From Acidobacteriota bacterium (GTDB taxonomy: Bacteria; Acidobacteriota; Holophagae; Holophagales; Holophagaceae): a DNA stretch of 64,000 bases. Of this stretch, positions 16,005 to 24,127 are shown one piece after another (positions within the stretch are counted from its first letter, which is position 1; each line of letters opens with the position of its first letter). Under the pieces are notes generated by a model. It was not told the DNA's origin. It saw only the letters and a list, made by a program, of their open reading frames with translations, and did not search any database. The position numbers and the translations under genes are program-made. The stretch covers positions 1-64,000 of the forward strand of contig JACQZU010000017.1 of assembly GCA_016213735.1 (NCBI GenBank), given 5' to 3'.

Positions 16005-17105
16005 TCACTTCCCCCTTGCCGCGAGGAGGCGGGTCCCCTCGGCGATCTGGTCCCGGCCCTGGGCCACGACCTCCGCCCCCTTGGCCAGTCCCTCCACGGG
16101 CCGCCAGCCTTCCTGCTCCGCGCCCACCACGATGCGGCGCTTCCGGGCCACGCCGGATTCCGCCACGAAGACCTCCGCGTCCCGGCCGAGCGTGGTCAGA
16201 ATCGAGGCGGGAAGGGCGTTCCGTTTCTGGAAACCCTCGGCCTGGAACTCTCCCTCCGCGAACAGGCCGCCCTTGAGGCGCCCGTCCGGGTTGGGGACCT
16301 CGAGGCGCACGCGCAGGGTCCGTCCCTCCGCCAGCACCGAGGGGCTCACCTGGGTGAGGGTGGCCTGGAAGGGCTTGTCGAAGCCCGCAACCCTGAAGGA
16401 AGCGCGGAGCCCCACCTTCACGAGGGCCACGCTCTCGGCGGGCAGGTCGGCCTGGATCTCCAGGCGCCGGTTGTCCACCACCACGAAGGCGGGCTGGCCT
16501 GGGGCGAGCATCTCCCCGGGCTGGACGGCCCGGGCCGCCACCTCCCCGTCGAAGGGCGCCGTGATGCGGGCCTTGTGGAGCCGGGACTGGGCCAGGCCCA
16601 GGTTGCTCTCGGCGGCCCGCACCCCGGCGGCGCTGGCATTGAAGAAGGTCTCCGCCTGCTGGGCGGCCTGCCTGGTGATGCTGCGCTTCTCCAGGAGCAT
16701 CTGGGCGCGTTCATTGTCCCTCCGGGCCTGCTGGGCCTGGGCCTGGGCCTGGACCAGCTGCGCCTCAGCGGCCTGAACGGCCAGGAGGAGATCCTCCTCG
16801 TCCTGGGCCGACAGCAGCGTACCCTTGGCCACGCGGTCCCCCTCGTGGACGGTGACCCGGGTGACTCGCCCCGCCACCTCGGCCTTGAGTTCGGCCCGGT
16901 TCACGGCCAGGAGGGTGCCGGTGAAAGGGATGGCGGCCCGGAAGGGGCGCTCCTCGACCGCGACCGTGGTCACGGCCACGGCACCCTCCCGCTTCAGGAC
17001 GGCCTGCTTGGCCAGCTCCTTGTTGCGGCCGGAACGGTGCCAGGCGGCGGCGCCCGCGATGACGAGAACGGGAATCCCGGCGTAGATGATGGCTCGACGG
17101 TTCAT
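16005..17105 (-). CDS. RND efflux periplasmic adaptor (membrane fusion protein)
   Basis: Links the RND pump to the outer-membrane channel. The start MNRRAIIYAGIPVLVIAG has AGGAG eight bases upstream and gives 366 residues; upstream in-frame codons have no such site. A single N-terminal membrane anchor (about 4-19) is followed by the barrel-sandwich lipoyl halves (ELKAEVAGRVTRVTVHEGDRVAKG and GEVAARAVQPGEMLAPGQ), an alpha hairpin rich in Gln/Ala between them (about 95-165) and beta-barrel domains (about 190-290). The gene is 28 bases after the TolC-like gene and 3 bases before the RND gene. Confidence 0.94.
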   Translation of the reverse strand: MNRRAIIYAGIPVLVIAGAAAWHRSGRNKELAKQAVLKREGAVAVTTVAVEERPFRAAIPFTGTLLAVNRAELKAEVAGRVTRVTVHEGDRVAKGTLLSAQDEEDLLLAVQAAEAQLVQAQAQAQQARRDNERAQMLLEKRSITRQAAQQAETFFNASAAGVRAAESNLGLAQSRLHKARITAPFDGEVAARAVQPGEMLAPGQPAFVVVDNRRLEIQADLPAESVALVKVGLRASFRVAGFDKPFQATLTQVSPSVLAEGRTLRVRLEVPNPDGRLKGGLFAEGEFQAEGFQKRNALPASILTTLGRDAEVFVAESGVARKRRIVVGAEQEGWRPVEGLAKGAEVVAQGRDQIAEGTRLLAARGK

Positions 17106-17133
17106 GGGTCGGCTCCTGTCGTTTTCTCGGGGA

Positions 17134-18420
17134 TCAGAGGGGGGGAAGTCCAAGGGCGCGGCGGTGGTCGAAGAGCGCGGACCAGACGCCAAGCTCGGCG
17201 CGCCGGCGCTGGCTCTCCAGCTGGCGCTCCGTGCGCTCCGCCTGGAGCAGGTCCAGGCTGGTGATGAGGCCCTGCTCGAAGGATTCCCGGCTCATCCGCA
17301 GGGCCTCCATTCCGGCGTCATGGGCCTTGGTGGCGGCTTCCTGGAAGGCGGCGGCCTTCTCGAGCTCGCGTTCGGCGCTGCGGCGCTCCACGGCGATGGC
17401 CCGGTCCTTGTCCAGCCGCGCCTGACGTACCTGTTCGAGCTGGGCATTGTTCTGGGCCCGCTTGCCCGCCGACCTCAGGCCGTCGAAGATCGGCCATTTC
17501 ATCGTGACGCTCACGCGCCAGGCATCGTAGGGCTCCTTGTACAGGTTGCCGCTCTTGCCGGCCTGGTAGCCGTAGCTGGTGCTGAAGTCGAACTTCGGGC
17601 GGAGGTCGGAGGTGATGATCTTGTCGTTGGCCCGCAGCATCTGCTCCTGGACCTTGAACTGGGTGATCTCGCTGCGCTCCGCGGCCTGGAGGGCGGCCCT
17701 GGAGTCGGCCGATCCCAGCTCCCCGAGCCGGAGGGGGGTCCGTGGATCCACCCCGAGCTGGCCGTTGAGCACTTCCATGGCCCGCCGGAGGTTGGCCTCC
17801 GCCTGGAGGGATTCGGGGAGGACGGCGAGGAGCTCGCTCTCCGCGCGCAGCCGGTCCAGTTCGGTGGCCGTCTGGGCTTCGAGCTTTGCCTTCACGTCGG
17901 CAAGGAATCGCTCCGCCGTCCGCCTGCGGGATTCCACCACCTCCTGCTCGGCCTGGGCGACCAGCACGCCGAGGTAGGCCTTGGCCACCCCGTGGAGCAC
18001 TTCGAGCTCGGCCGTGGTGTAGCCGGCTTCCGCCTCCTTCGCGCCCATCTCTGCGATGTCGATGGCGGTGCCGATCTTGCCCCAGTAGAACAGGGGCTGG
18101 CTGAGGTCCAGGCGGCTGGTGTAGGCGTTCCTCGCCCCCACCAGGTTCTCGGCCTTGAAACCGAACTGGGCCGCCGACTCGCCGAAGCCGCTGTTGAGGA
18201 TGCTCACGTCCCGGACCCTGGTGAAGTCGTTCAGCATCGTGAGCTGGGGCAGGGCATCGGCCCGGACCGTGGTGATGAGTCCCTTGCGCTCCTCGATGCG
18301 CGCCCGGGCGGCCCGGATCATCGCGTTCTCGGCCTTGGCTCGGGCCAGGGCGCCCGCGAGGTCGAGGGCAAGGGGCGGTGGGGCCTGAACGTCCTGGATG
18401 GCTGGGGGTGCGAACAGCAT
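17134..18420 (-). CDS. TolC-family outer membrane efflux protein (no visible signal peptide)
   Basis: Outer-membrane channel of the tripartite pump, 428 residues with the two-fold repeat of long coiled-coil helices (about 20-215 and 225-425). AAGGAG lies ten bases upstream of the ATG. The N-terminus MLFAPPAIQDVQAPPPLALDL goes straight into the first helix and has no hydrophobic signal sequence, although this family must be exported through Sec. The in-frame codon before GCC-ATG is the TGA that ends the TetR gene, so no longer start exists in this frame. Either the signal was lost, a frameshift lies upstream, or the sequence has an error here. Confidence 0.88.
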   Translation of the reverse strand: MLFAPPAIQDVQAPPPLALDLAGALARAKAENAMIRAARARIEERKGLITTVRADALPQLTMLNDFTRVRDVSILNSGFGESAAQFGFKAENLVGARNAYTSRLDLSQPLFYWGKIGTAIDIAEMGAKEAEAGYTTAELEVLHGVAKAYLGVLVAQAEQEVVESRRRTAERFLADVKAKLEAQTATELDRLRAESELLAVLPESLQAEANLRRAMEVLNGQLGVDPRTPLRLGELGSADSRAALQAAERSEITQFKVQEQMLRANDKIITSDLRPKFDFSTSYGYQAGKSGNLYKEPYDAWRVSVTMKWPIFDGLRSAGKRAQNNAQLEQVRQARLDKDRAIAVERRSAERELEKAAAFQEAATKAHDAGMEALRMSRESFEQGLITSLDLLQAERTERQLESQRRRAELGVWSALFDHRRALGLPPL

Positions 18421-18423
18421 GGC

Positions 18424-19113
18424 TCAGGCTCCTTGGCATCCCGGGGGGCAGGCCAGGCCGAGGCCCCGGAAGGTGAATTCGACGAGGTGGCGGGTGATGC
18501 GATCCAGGTCCCTGGGGTATTCCGGGTCCTGGCGCATGGCCCGGGCGATGCCCAGGTGGGTCCGGTAGAACATGGCCATCCCGTGGATGGCCATGCCGCA
18601 TTCGAAACGCCGCTCGGCATCCAGGTGAGGGCACAGCACCTTCAGGCATCCCTCGAGGTGGTCCACGTAGGGCTGGAAGAGGTCGGGGAGGAAGGCCTTC
18701 AGGCCAGGCCGCGGATCCTGGGTCTCGCGGCTCCACAACAGCCCGGCGGCCCGCTCCAGCTCGCCGCCGTGGGGCGCGCAGGTGCCCTCCATGAGTTCGT
18801 GGAAGAGCGCCGACACATGGTCCTGGAGACCCTGGACCGCCAATTCATGGGCCCCCGGCGTGCCGGGTTCGGGAATCGGGGGCAGGGCGGCCACGAGGGA
18901 ATGCTTCTGGGCCACCAGGAAGCGGAAGGCGTGTTCGTAGAGCCCCTCCTTGCCTCCGAAGTGGTACTGGACCAGGGCACTGTTGGCCTGGGCCCGCTGG
19001 GCGATCTCCCGGATCCCCGTGCCCTCGAAGCCCTTTTCCGCGAAGCAGAGCACCGCGGCCTCGAGGAGGCGGGTCCGCGTGTCGTGGCCGCTGTCGGTGC
19101 TGGAATGGGGCAT
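18424..19113 (-). CDS. TetR-family transcriptional regulator of the efflux operon
   Basis: 229 residues with an N-terminal TetR helix-turn-helix (about 12-58: LLEAAVLCFAEKGFEGTGIREIAQRAQANSALVQYHF) and a C-terminal ligand domain resembling the DUF1956/CecR group. It is the first gene of the efflux operon; its stop is three bases before the TolC-like start. It is expected to repress itself and the pump through the paired palindromes just upstream. Ligand unknown. Confidence 0.92.
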   Translation of the reverse strand: MPHSSTDSGHDTRTRLLEAAVLCFAEKGFEGTGIREIAQRAQANSALVQYHFGGKEGLYEHAFRFLVAQKHSLVAALPPIPEPGTPGAHELAVQGLQDHVSALFHELMEGTCAPHGGELERAAGLLWSRETQDPRPGLKAFLPDLFQPYVDHLEGCLKVLCPHLDAERRFECGMAIHGMAMFYRTHLGIARAMRQDPEYPRDLDRITRHLVEFTFRGLGLACPPGCQGA

Positions 19114-19125
19114 GGGGACCTCGAA

Positions 19126-19183
19126 TCAATCAATCGAATGATTAATTCCAAAAAAACTTTAATCAAGCGATTGATTGAGTCAA
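19126..19183 (-). promoter_or_regulatory. TetR promoter with two operator-like palindromes
   Basis: An 11-bp inverted repeat (19126-19136 and 19168-19178, TCAATCAATCG/CGATTGATTGA) flanks an AT-rich core. Each arm belongs to a smaller palindrome with the same half-sites: 19128-19143 (AATCA-N6-TGATT) and 19161-19176 (AATCA-N6-TGATT), 33 bp apart. A TTGACT -35 box on the minus strand (19178-19183) abuts the second palindrome, with a poor AAAGTT-like -10 seventeen bases on. This AT-rich island in a GC-rich genome is the natural binding site for the adjacent TetR protein and may also affect the plus-strand gene at 19247. Confidence 0.65.
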
Positions 19184-19246
19184 GCCTTTTTTCGATTCCC
19201 CTGTGGAGAATGGACTTGCGTATCCTGGAGGGACCGGAGGGGAAGG

Positions 19247-19594
19247 ATGTTGTTCTATGTGGTTTTCTACGTCCTCAGTTCCGTCCTGGTCTTCCAGGGA
19301 GTGCAGCAGTTGATGGAGCTCCGGGAGCCCATGGGCGTGCTCCCCCAGGAGGTGGTCCAGCGCCGGGACGTGCACAGCTTCTGGGGCTGGGGTCTGGTCT
19401 GCCTTGGGCTGTTGGGCCTGGGGCTGGCCCTTCTGAGCCATGTGCAGCCGGGAGCCCGCCCGCTGCTGAGGGTGCTGCTTTGGGTGGAACTCAGCGCGGT
19501 GGCGCTGTTCGGCATCTCCCTGGTCTTCCTGGGCCGGAAGGTCGAATACGTCGGGAAACCCACGGCCTCCCACGGGGATCACGGCCACCCCTGA
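19247..19594 (+). CDS. small membrane protein of unknown function
   Basis: 115 residues with three hydrophobic segments (about 1-20, 48-66 and 76-98) and a His-rich C-terminus (TASHGDHGHP) that might bind metal. The ATG at 19247 has GGAAGG directly upstream and starts with the first membrane segment; an earlier in-frame start would add 24 polar residues. It is divergent from the TetR gene across the operator region and ends 12 bases from the convergent DUF4403 gene. No family recognised. Confidence 0.72.
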   Translation: MLFYVVFYVLSSVLVFQGVQQLMELREPMGVLPQEVVQRRDVHSFWGWGLVCLGLLGLGLALLSHVQPGARPLLRVLLWVELSAVALFGISLVFLGRKVEYVGKPTASHGDHGHP

Positions 19595-19606
19595 TCCGGG
19601 GACCTT

Positions 19607-20989
19607 TCATCGGCGGGGCAGGGCGCCCAGGTCCCGGACCGCCAGTTCCACGAAGCCCTCGAGGCTCGCCTGCACCTGCACCCGGTCCTCCAGGAGGCGG
19701 GGCTGCGCCAGGCGCAGCGTTCCGACCTCCCCCCGCAGCCCCACACCGGGCAGCAGGTCCCGGTTCAGGCCCAGCCTCAGGGCTTCCCGGATCTCCCCCA
19801 GGCGCTGGCCCAGGAACCAGTCCGCCTTCTCCTGCAGGGTCCGCCGGAGGCTGGAGCGGAAGAGCCAGGCCCCCGCGCGGGTGATCCATCCCCGGCTTTC
19901 CAGGGTGTAGTCCAGGTCCTCCACACGGAGGAGTTCCCTGGCCTCGTCGAAGACCGGCCGCCCGGCAAGGGCGAGCCGTCCTTCCAGGCGGCCCTGGAGC
20001 TGGACTTCCAGCACGAGCTTTCCACCTTCGGCGCGCACCGAGGCGTCGAGGATCCCGAAGCGGCCCTGTTCGGTCTCGAACTCGCGTCCCGCCACCTGGG
20101 ACCGCAGCTGCCGGGTGGCCTCCTGGAAGGGCAGGTCCAGGTCCACGCGAACCCTGAATCCCGGTTGGACCGCGGCCCCGGTTTCCAGGGGCGGAAGCGG
20201 CAGAAGGGGGGTGGACGCCGGTGCCCCCAGCACGATCCCCGGCCTGGCCTGGATTTCAGGGGTGAGGACGAGCTGGCGCCCCTCGCTCCGGATGGGGGCG
20301 AAGCGGATCCGCTCCGGATTCAGCAGCAGGTGGATGCCCGGCGCCAGCTCCTGGGGGGCCTGCGCCGCCCGCCAGAAAGCCTCGGCCTGTTGGCGCACGA
20401 GGGCACTTTCCCGGACGGTCCGCTCCATGGAGGCTGCGGCCTTGAGCAGCTCGGCCCGCATCCCCGCGGTCACCTGACCGGTGATGTCGTAGCCCAGGAA
20501 AGTGATGAGGCATGGGTTGGAGGGAAGGGGAGCCTCGGCCCAGGTGCGGATCTCCAGGCCCCAGTCGGGGGTGGGAGCCAGTTCGGCCCGCACCTGCAGG
20601 AGCACCGACCTGAGGCCTTCGGCGCCCCTCCCGCAGCCGCCCACGGTCTGGTGCCATCCCCCCGCCACCCGGGCGCCCACCTCGAGCCAGTAACGAGCGT
20701 CGGTCCGGACCCCGATCTGGTTGTCCCGCACGGTGAAACGGAGTTTTTCCCTTTCCATCCAGAATCGGAAGGCGGCGCCGTGGGGGGGGCCCGGCAGGGC
20801 CGTCCAGGTTTCCACGCCGGGGGGAACCCTGGGAGCAAGGCGCTCGACCTCCTGGAACACGGGATCCAGGGCGATGCGGATGGGGCAGGCCAGGACGGAC
20901 GGGCCCGGATCCGCCTCCTGGGCCAGGGCCGGGGCCTGGGCCGGCAGCGGGGCCTGGAGCAGCAGGAACACGAGGGACGCCCGGAGCAT
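19607..20989 (-). CDS. DUF4403 family exported protein
   Basis: 460 residues with an N-terminal signal peptide (about 1-19, ending PAQA). The body matches the layout of DUF4403 proteins: an N-terminal beta-rich half (PIRIALDPVFQEVERLAPRVP), a central helix with WRAAQAPQELAPGIHLLLNPERIRFAPI, and a C-terminal half with LEDLDYTLES-like segments and an amphipathic helix region. The fold is thought to be lipid-binding in the TULIP/BPI style, but no function has been established. It is a single gene and convergent with the small membrane protein gene. Confidence 0.75.
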   Translation of the reverse strand: MLRASLVFLLLQAPLPAQAPALAQEADPGPSVLACPIRIALDPVFQEVERLAPRVPPGVETWTALPGPPHGAAFRFWMEREKLRFTVRDNQIGVRTDARYWLEVGARVAGGWHQTVGGCGRGAEGLRSVLLQVRAELAPTPDWGLEIRTWAEAPLPSNPCLITFLGYDITGQVTAGMRAELLKAAASMERTVRESALVRQQAEAFWRAAQAPQELAPGIHLLLNPERIRFAPIRSEGRQLVLTPEIQARPGIVLGAPASTPLLPLPPLETGAAVQPGFRVRVDLDLPFQEATRQLRSQVAGREFETEQGRFGILDASVRAEGGKLVLEVQLQGRLEGRLALAGRPVFDEARELLRVEDLDYTLESRGWITRAGAWLFRSSLRRTLQEKADWFLGQRLGEIREALRLGLNRDLLPGVGLRGEVGTLRLAQPRLLEDRVQVQASLEGFVELAVRDLGALPRR

Positions 20990-21050
20990 GGGGGCATTAT
21001 CGCCCGTCCCGGCAGGCTCCTTGCCTCAAGGAGGGAAGAGGTCCGGAAAC

Positions 21051-21230
21051 ATGACGCCTTCGATCCCCCGTCCCCAGGATCAGGAAAGCTCCAGGAAGGC
21101 AGGCGGCCAGGATCGAGGAAGGATCTCCGCGGACTGCTTCGCTGGGATGTGGATCGCCGAAGTGCCCAAGATCGTCGCGCTGCATGAGGCGGAACGGCGC
21201 CAGGTACGGGAGGCCCTGGGCCTGGCCTGA
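21051..21230 (+). CDS. possible 59-residue protein, unknown
   Basis: Candidate small gene in the gap between the DUF4403 gene and the bacilliredoxin gene. It starts at ATG 21051 with AAGGAGG about 20 bases upstream and GGAAGAGG nearer, and ends at TGA 21228-21230. The first ~30 residues are polar and low complexity; the rest (FAGMWIAEVPKIVALHEAERR) could form an amphipathic helix. The frame is open further upstream but antisense to DUF4403. Apart from this the 20990-21268 gap shows nothing. Confidence 0.3.
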   Translation: MTPSIPRPQDQESSRKAGGQDRGRISADCFAGMWIAEVPKIVALHEAERRQVREALGLA

Positions 21231-21268
21231 TCCCTCCGGCCGGCGCCTGACCCGGGCCCGCCCTCGAT

Positions 21269-21694
21269 TCAGGCCTCGGCGAGGGCCCCGCGGTAGGCGG
21301 CCTCGATCCGGTCGGCGATCTCCTCTGGACCGCGGTCCAGGAACTCGCTCCGCTGCAGCAGGCGAAGGAGCTGGCCGTCCTTGAGGATGGCCACCTGGGG
21401 GCTGGTGGCCATGGCTCCCTCGAAGTATTCCCGGGCCTGCTGGGTGGCGTCCTTCTCCATGCCCGCGAAGACCGTCAGGAGCTGGTCGAACTTCAGTCCC
21501 CGGCCCAGGGCTTCACGCACCCCCGGCCGGGCGCTCGCCGCGGCGCAGCCGCAGACGGAATTCACCACCAGCAGCGAGAGGCCTGGCCGGGCCAGGGCAG
21601 CGTCCACCTCCCCGGGGGACAGCAGGTGTCGAAACCCCGCCGCCGAAAGTTCATCCCGCATGGGGGCGACCAGGTCTTCGGGGTAGTTGCCCAT
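21269..21694 (-). CDS. BrxA/BrxB-family bacilliredoxin-like protein
   Basis: Thioredoxin-fold protein of the YphP/YqiW family, 141 residues, the usual size. The active site is CGC at 48-50 in VNSVCGCAAASARPGV, the family signature; the FAGMEKDATQQAREYF segment is also conserved. In Firmicutes these proteins remove bacillithiol from oxidised protein thiols; in this lineage the partner thiol is uncertain. The start MGNYPEDL has a weak AAGGGA site. It is divergent from the flavin reductase gene with only 63 bases between the starts. Confidence 0.88.
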   Translation of the reverse strand: MGNYPEDLVAPMRDELSAAGFRHLLSPGEVDAALARPGLSLLVVNSVCGCAAASARPGVREALGRGLKFDQLLTVFAGMEKDATQQAREYFEGAMATSPQVAILKDGQLLRLLQRSEFLDRGPEEIADRIEAAYRGALAEA

Positions 21695-21757
21695 TTTGAG
21701 TCCCTTTCTCAATCAACGATAAAGTTTACTATATTGGTCAAGAAAAAGGGAGGCGTT
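21695..21757. promoter_or_regulatory. shared divergent promoter region of redox gene pair
   Basis: A 63-base AT-rich gap between two divergent redox genes. On the minus strand TTGACC is followed by an AT-rich run with TAAACT/TTTAT as possible -10 elements; on the plus strand TTGAGT and TAAAGT are 18 bases apart. The run around 21720-21735 holds a small palindromic core, AGT-TT-ACT. A thiol-sensing regulator acting on both genes would be economical, but none is encoded next to them. Confidence 0.4.
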
Positions 21758-22309
21758 GTGAACCTGGTCCTCATGGGTGGGAGTCTTCGTCAGAATTCCT
21801 TGAACGGCCGCTTCATGGAACACGTGGCGACCCTCCTCGAAGGGGCGGGGCATGGGGCGGAGGTCTTTTCGGCGACGACGCTGCGCCTGCCCCTGGTCGA
21901 AGAGGGCCTGCCCATGCCGGAAGGCTTGATTCCAGTGGCTCGGGCCCTGACCGCGGCCCAGGGCCTCGTCCTCGTGAGCCCGGAGTACAACGCCGGCATT
22001 CCGGGGCACCTCAAGAACGCGGTGGATTGGCTGAGCCTCCAGTCCCCCTCGCCCTTCCGGGGACTTCCGGTCCTGCTCTGCGCCTGCTCCCCCGGGGCCC
22101 TGGGCGGGGCGAGGGGCCTGCTCCAGTGGCGGGCCACCCTGGCCAACCTGGGCGCCCTCGCCCTTCCGGGGGTGGTCACGGTCCCCCAGGCCGACCGGAG
22201 CCTCGACGCCCGGGGCGCCCCCACCGACGGGCGGACCCGCGAATTCCTCCGCTCGGCCCTCGAGGAATTCCTCCGGGTGGCCGGCCGCCTGGGGGACCGA
22301 GGTGCGTGA
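21758..22309 (+). CDS. NADPH-dependent FMN reductase family protein
   Basis: Flavodoxin-like NAD(P)H:FMN/quinone reductase, 183 residues. The GTG start at 21758-21760 has GGGAGG four bases upstream. GGSLRQNSLN (7-16) is the FMN phosphate-binding loop and the SPEYNAGIPGHLKNAVDWLS segment (about 76-95) is the family signature. Related enzymes reduce quinones, azo dyes or chromate. The divergent bacilliredoxin suggests a shared role in oxidative or electrophile stress. Confidence 0.88.
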   Translation: MNLVLMGGSLRQNSLNGRFMEHVATLLEGAGHGAEVFSATTLRLPLVEEGLPMPEGLIPVARALTAAQGLVLVSPEYNAGIPGHLKNAVDWLSLQSPSPFRGLPVLLCACSPGALGGARGLLQWRATLANLGALALPGVVTVPQADRSLDARGAPTDGRTREFLRSALEEFLRVAGRLGDRGA

Positions 22310-22336
22310 GATCCTGGAGGCCGTGCGGGAGTCCCC

Positions 22337-24127
22337 ATGAAGATCTTCCTCAAGAGCTTTTTCGCCAGCCTGCTGGCCCTCGCCTGCTTCACCGGCCTGG
22401 CCCTGGCGGCCCTCCTGCTCCTGGCCGCCTCCATGGGATCCCAGAAGCCGGTGGTGCCCGACAAGGCCGTCCTGATCCTGGACCTGTCGGCACCCATTCC
22501 GGACGGCCCCCGGGAATCCGATCCCTCGGATGCCTTCCGCCAGGCGCTCACCGGGAAGGAGTCCGAAAGCCTTCCGCTTCGCACCCTGATCCTCACCCTG
22601 GATCGGGCCGCGAAGGATGCCCGGATTTCAGGGCTCTACATCACGGGCAACCTGTTCCCGGCGGGCTACGCCAGCGGCCCCGCCGCGCTGAAGGAGCTTC
22701 GGGAGGCGCTGCAGCGATTCCGGAAGGAGAGCGGCAAGCCCGTCGTCGCGTACAACCAGGGCTGGTCCAAAAAGGAGTACTACCTCTGCGCCGGCCTGGG
22801 CAACCTGGTCGTCAACCCCTTCGGCGGCGTCGAGGTCACGGGGATCTCCAGCGAACCCATGTTCTTCGGGGAAGCCTTCAAGAAGTACGGCGTCGAGGTC
22901 CAGGTCACCCGCGTCGGCAAGTACAAGAGCGCCGTGGAGCCCTTCATCACCGACCGCATGAGCGAGGCCTCCCGCGAGCAGTCCCAGAAGCTCCTCGACG
23001 ACCTCTGGGCCGAATGGAAGGGCACCGTGGCGGCGGACCGGAAGCTCAAGCCCGAGGAACTCCAGCGGATCGCCGATGAACGGGCGATTCTTCTCTCGGA
23101 AGAGGCGAAGGCCTCGGGGCTGGTGGACCGCATCGCGGCCCACGACGAGGTGCTGAACGACCTGAAGAAAATGGCGGGGAAGACCGAGAAGGACAGGGAA
23201 TTCCCTCAGATCGACATCGCCACCTATGCCCAGATCCCGGGCGACGCGGTCAAGGGCAAGAACCGGGTCACCGTCGTCTACGCCGAGGGGGACATCGTGG
23301 ACGGTGAGGGGGGCCCAGGCCTCATCGGGGGGGACAAGCTGGCCCGGGAGCTTCGCAAATTGCGCCTCGACAAGAACGTCAAGGCCGTGGTTCTGCGGGT
23401 GAACAGCCCCGGGGGTTCCGCCGCCGCCTCGGAACTCATCCAGCGGGAGACGGTGCTCATGAAGAAGGAGAAACCCCTGGTGGTGAGCATGGGCACCGTG
23501 GCCGCCAGCGGGGGCTACTGGATCAGCGCCTTCGCCGACCGCATCTTCGCCGAGCCCAACACGCTCACGGGGAGCATCGGGGTGTTCGGGATGCTTCCCA
23601 ACGTCAAGAAGCTGGCGAACGATCACGGCATCACTTTCGACCAGGTCCAGACCGCACGCCTGGGCAACGTGACCAGCATGGCCCGCCCCAAGACCGAGGC
23701 CGAGCTGGCGCGGATCCAGGCCACGGTGGACTTCGTCTACGAGCAGTTCCTGGCCAAGGTTGCCGAAGGCCGCAAGCTCAAGAAGGACGGAGTCCACGAG
23801 ATCGCCCAGGGCCGCGTGTGGAGCGGCCAGGAGGCCCTGAAGCTGGGCCTGGTGGACGAGTTCGGTGGCCTGGAAGCCGCGATCCGCCACGCCGCCAGGG
23901 CCGCCAAGATCGAGAACGACTACCGGGTGGATCCCATCGGCGCCCCCAAGAAGCCCATCGAGAAGCTTCTGGAGGCCCTGGGGGGCGGGAAGCACCGCTA
24001 TGCCGACGCCCGGGGGCCCTGGCACCAACTGCAGGCGGGCCTGGAACGGCAGTTCGCCGTGCTCAGGTCCCTCAACGACCCCCTGGGGGTCTACGCCCGC
24101 CTGCCCCTGGAATTCGAGCTTCGCTGA
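22337..24127 (+). CDS. sppA: signal peptide peptidase SppA, 67-kDa type
   Basis: Membrane-anchored serine protease that degrades released signal peptides. 596 residues with one N-terminal membrane segment (about 8-30) and two ClpP/crotonase-like halves, as in E. coli SppA. The catalytic dyad is intact: Lys197 in YKSAVEPF in the N-terminal half and Ser391 in AASGGYW in the C-terminal half. The VNSPGGSAAASELIQ and LTGSIGVFG segments are also conserved. GGAG lies upstream of the ATG. The stop is immediately next to the stop of the convergent acyltransferase (TGATCA holds both). Confidence 0.95.
   Translation: MKIFLKSFFASLLALACFTGLALAALLLLAASMGSQKPVVPDKAVLILDLSAPIPDGPRESDPSDAFRQALTGKESESLPLRTLILTLDRAAKDARISGLYITGNLFPAGYASGPAALKELREALQRFRKESGKPVVAYNQGWSKKEYYLCAGLGNLVVNPFGGVEVTGISSEPMFFGEAFKKYGVEVQVTRVGKYKSAVEPFITDRMSEASREQSQKLLDDLWAEWKGTVAADRKLKPEELQRIADERAILLSEEAKASGLVDRIAAHDEVLNDLKKMAGKTEKDREFPQIDIATYAQIPGDAVKGKNRVTVVYAEGDIVDGEGGPGLIGGDKLARELRKLRLDKNVKAVVLRVNSPGGSAAASELIQRETVLMKKEKPLVVSMGTVAASGGYWISAFADRIFAEPNTLTGSIGVFGMLPNVKKLANDHGITFDQVQTARLGNVTSMARPKTEAELARIQATVDFVYEQFLAKVAEGRKLKKDGVHEIAQGRVWSGQEALKLGLVDEFGGLEAAIRHAARAAKIENDYRVDPIGAPKKPIEKLLEALGGGKHRYADARGPWHQLQAGLERQFAVLRSLNDPLGVYARLPLEFELR

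Noticed and set aside
12510-17264. 1584-codon plus-strand open frame opposite the efflux genes
   Set aside because: It is antisense to the well-defined RND and adaptor genes, has His/Gly/Leu-rich composition expected from high-GC codon bias, and shows no domain; a shadow frame.
21716-21745. Sigma-28 (FliA) promoter starting TAAAGTTT
   Set aside because: The -35 half matches well but the -10 half has only about four of eight consensus bases, and the genes are not flagellar.
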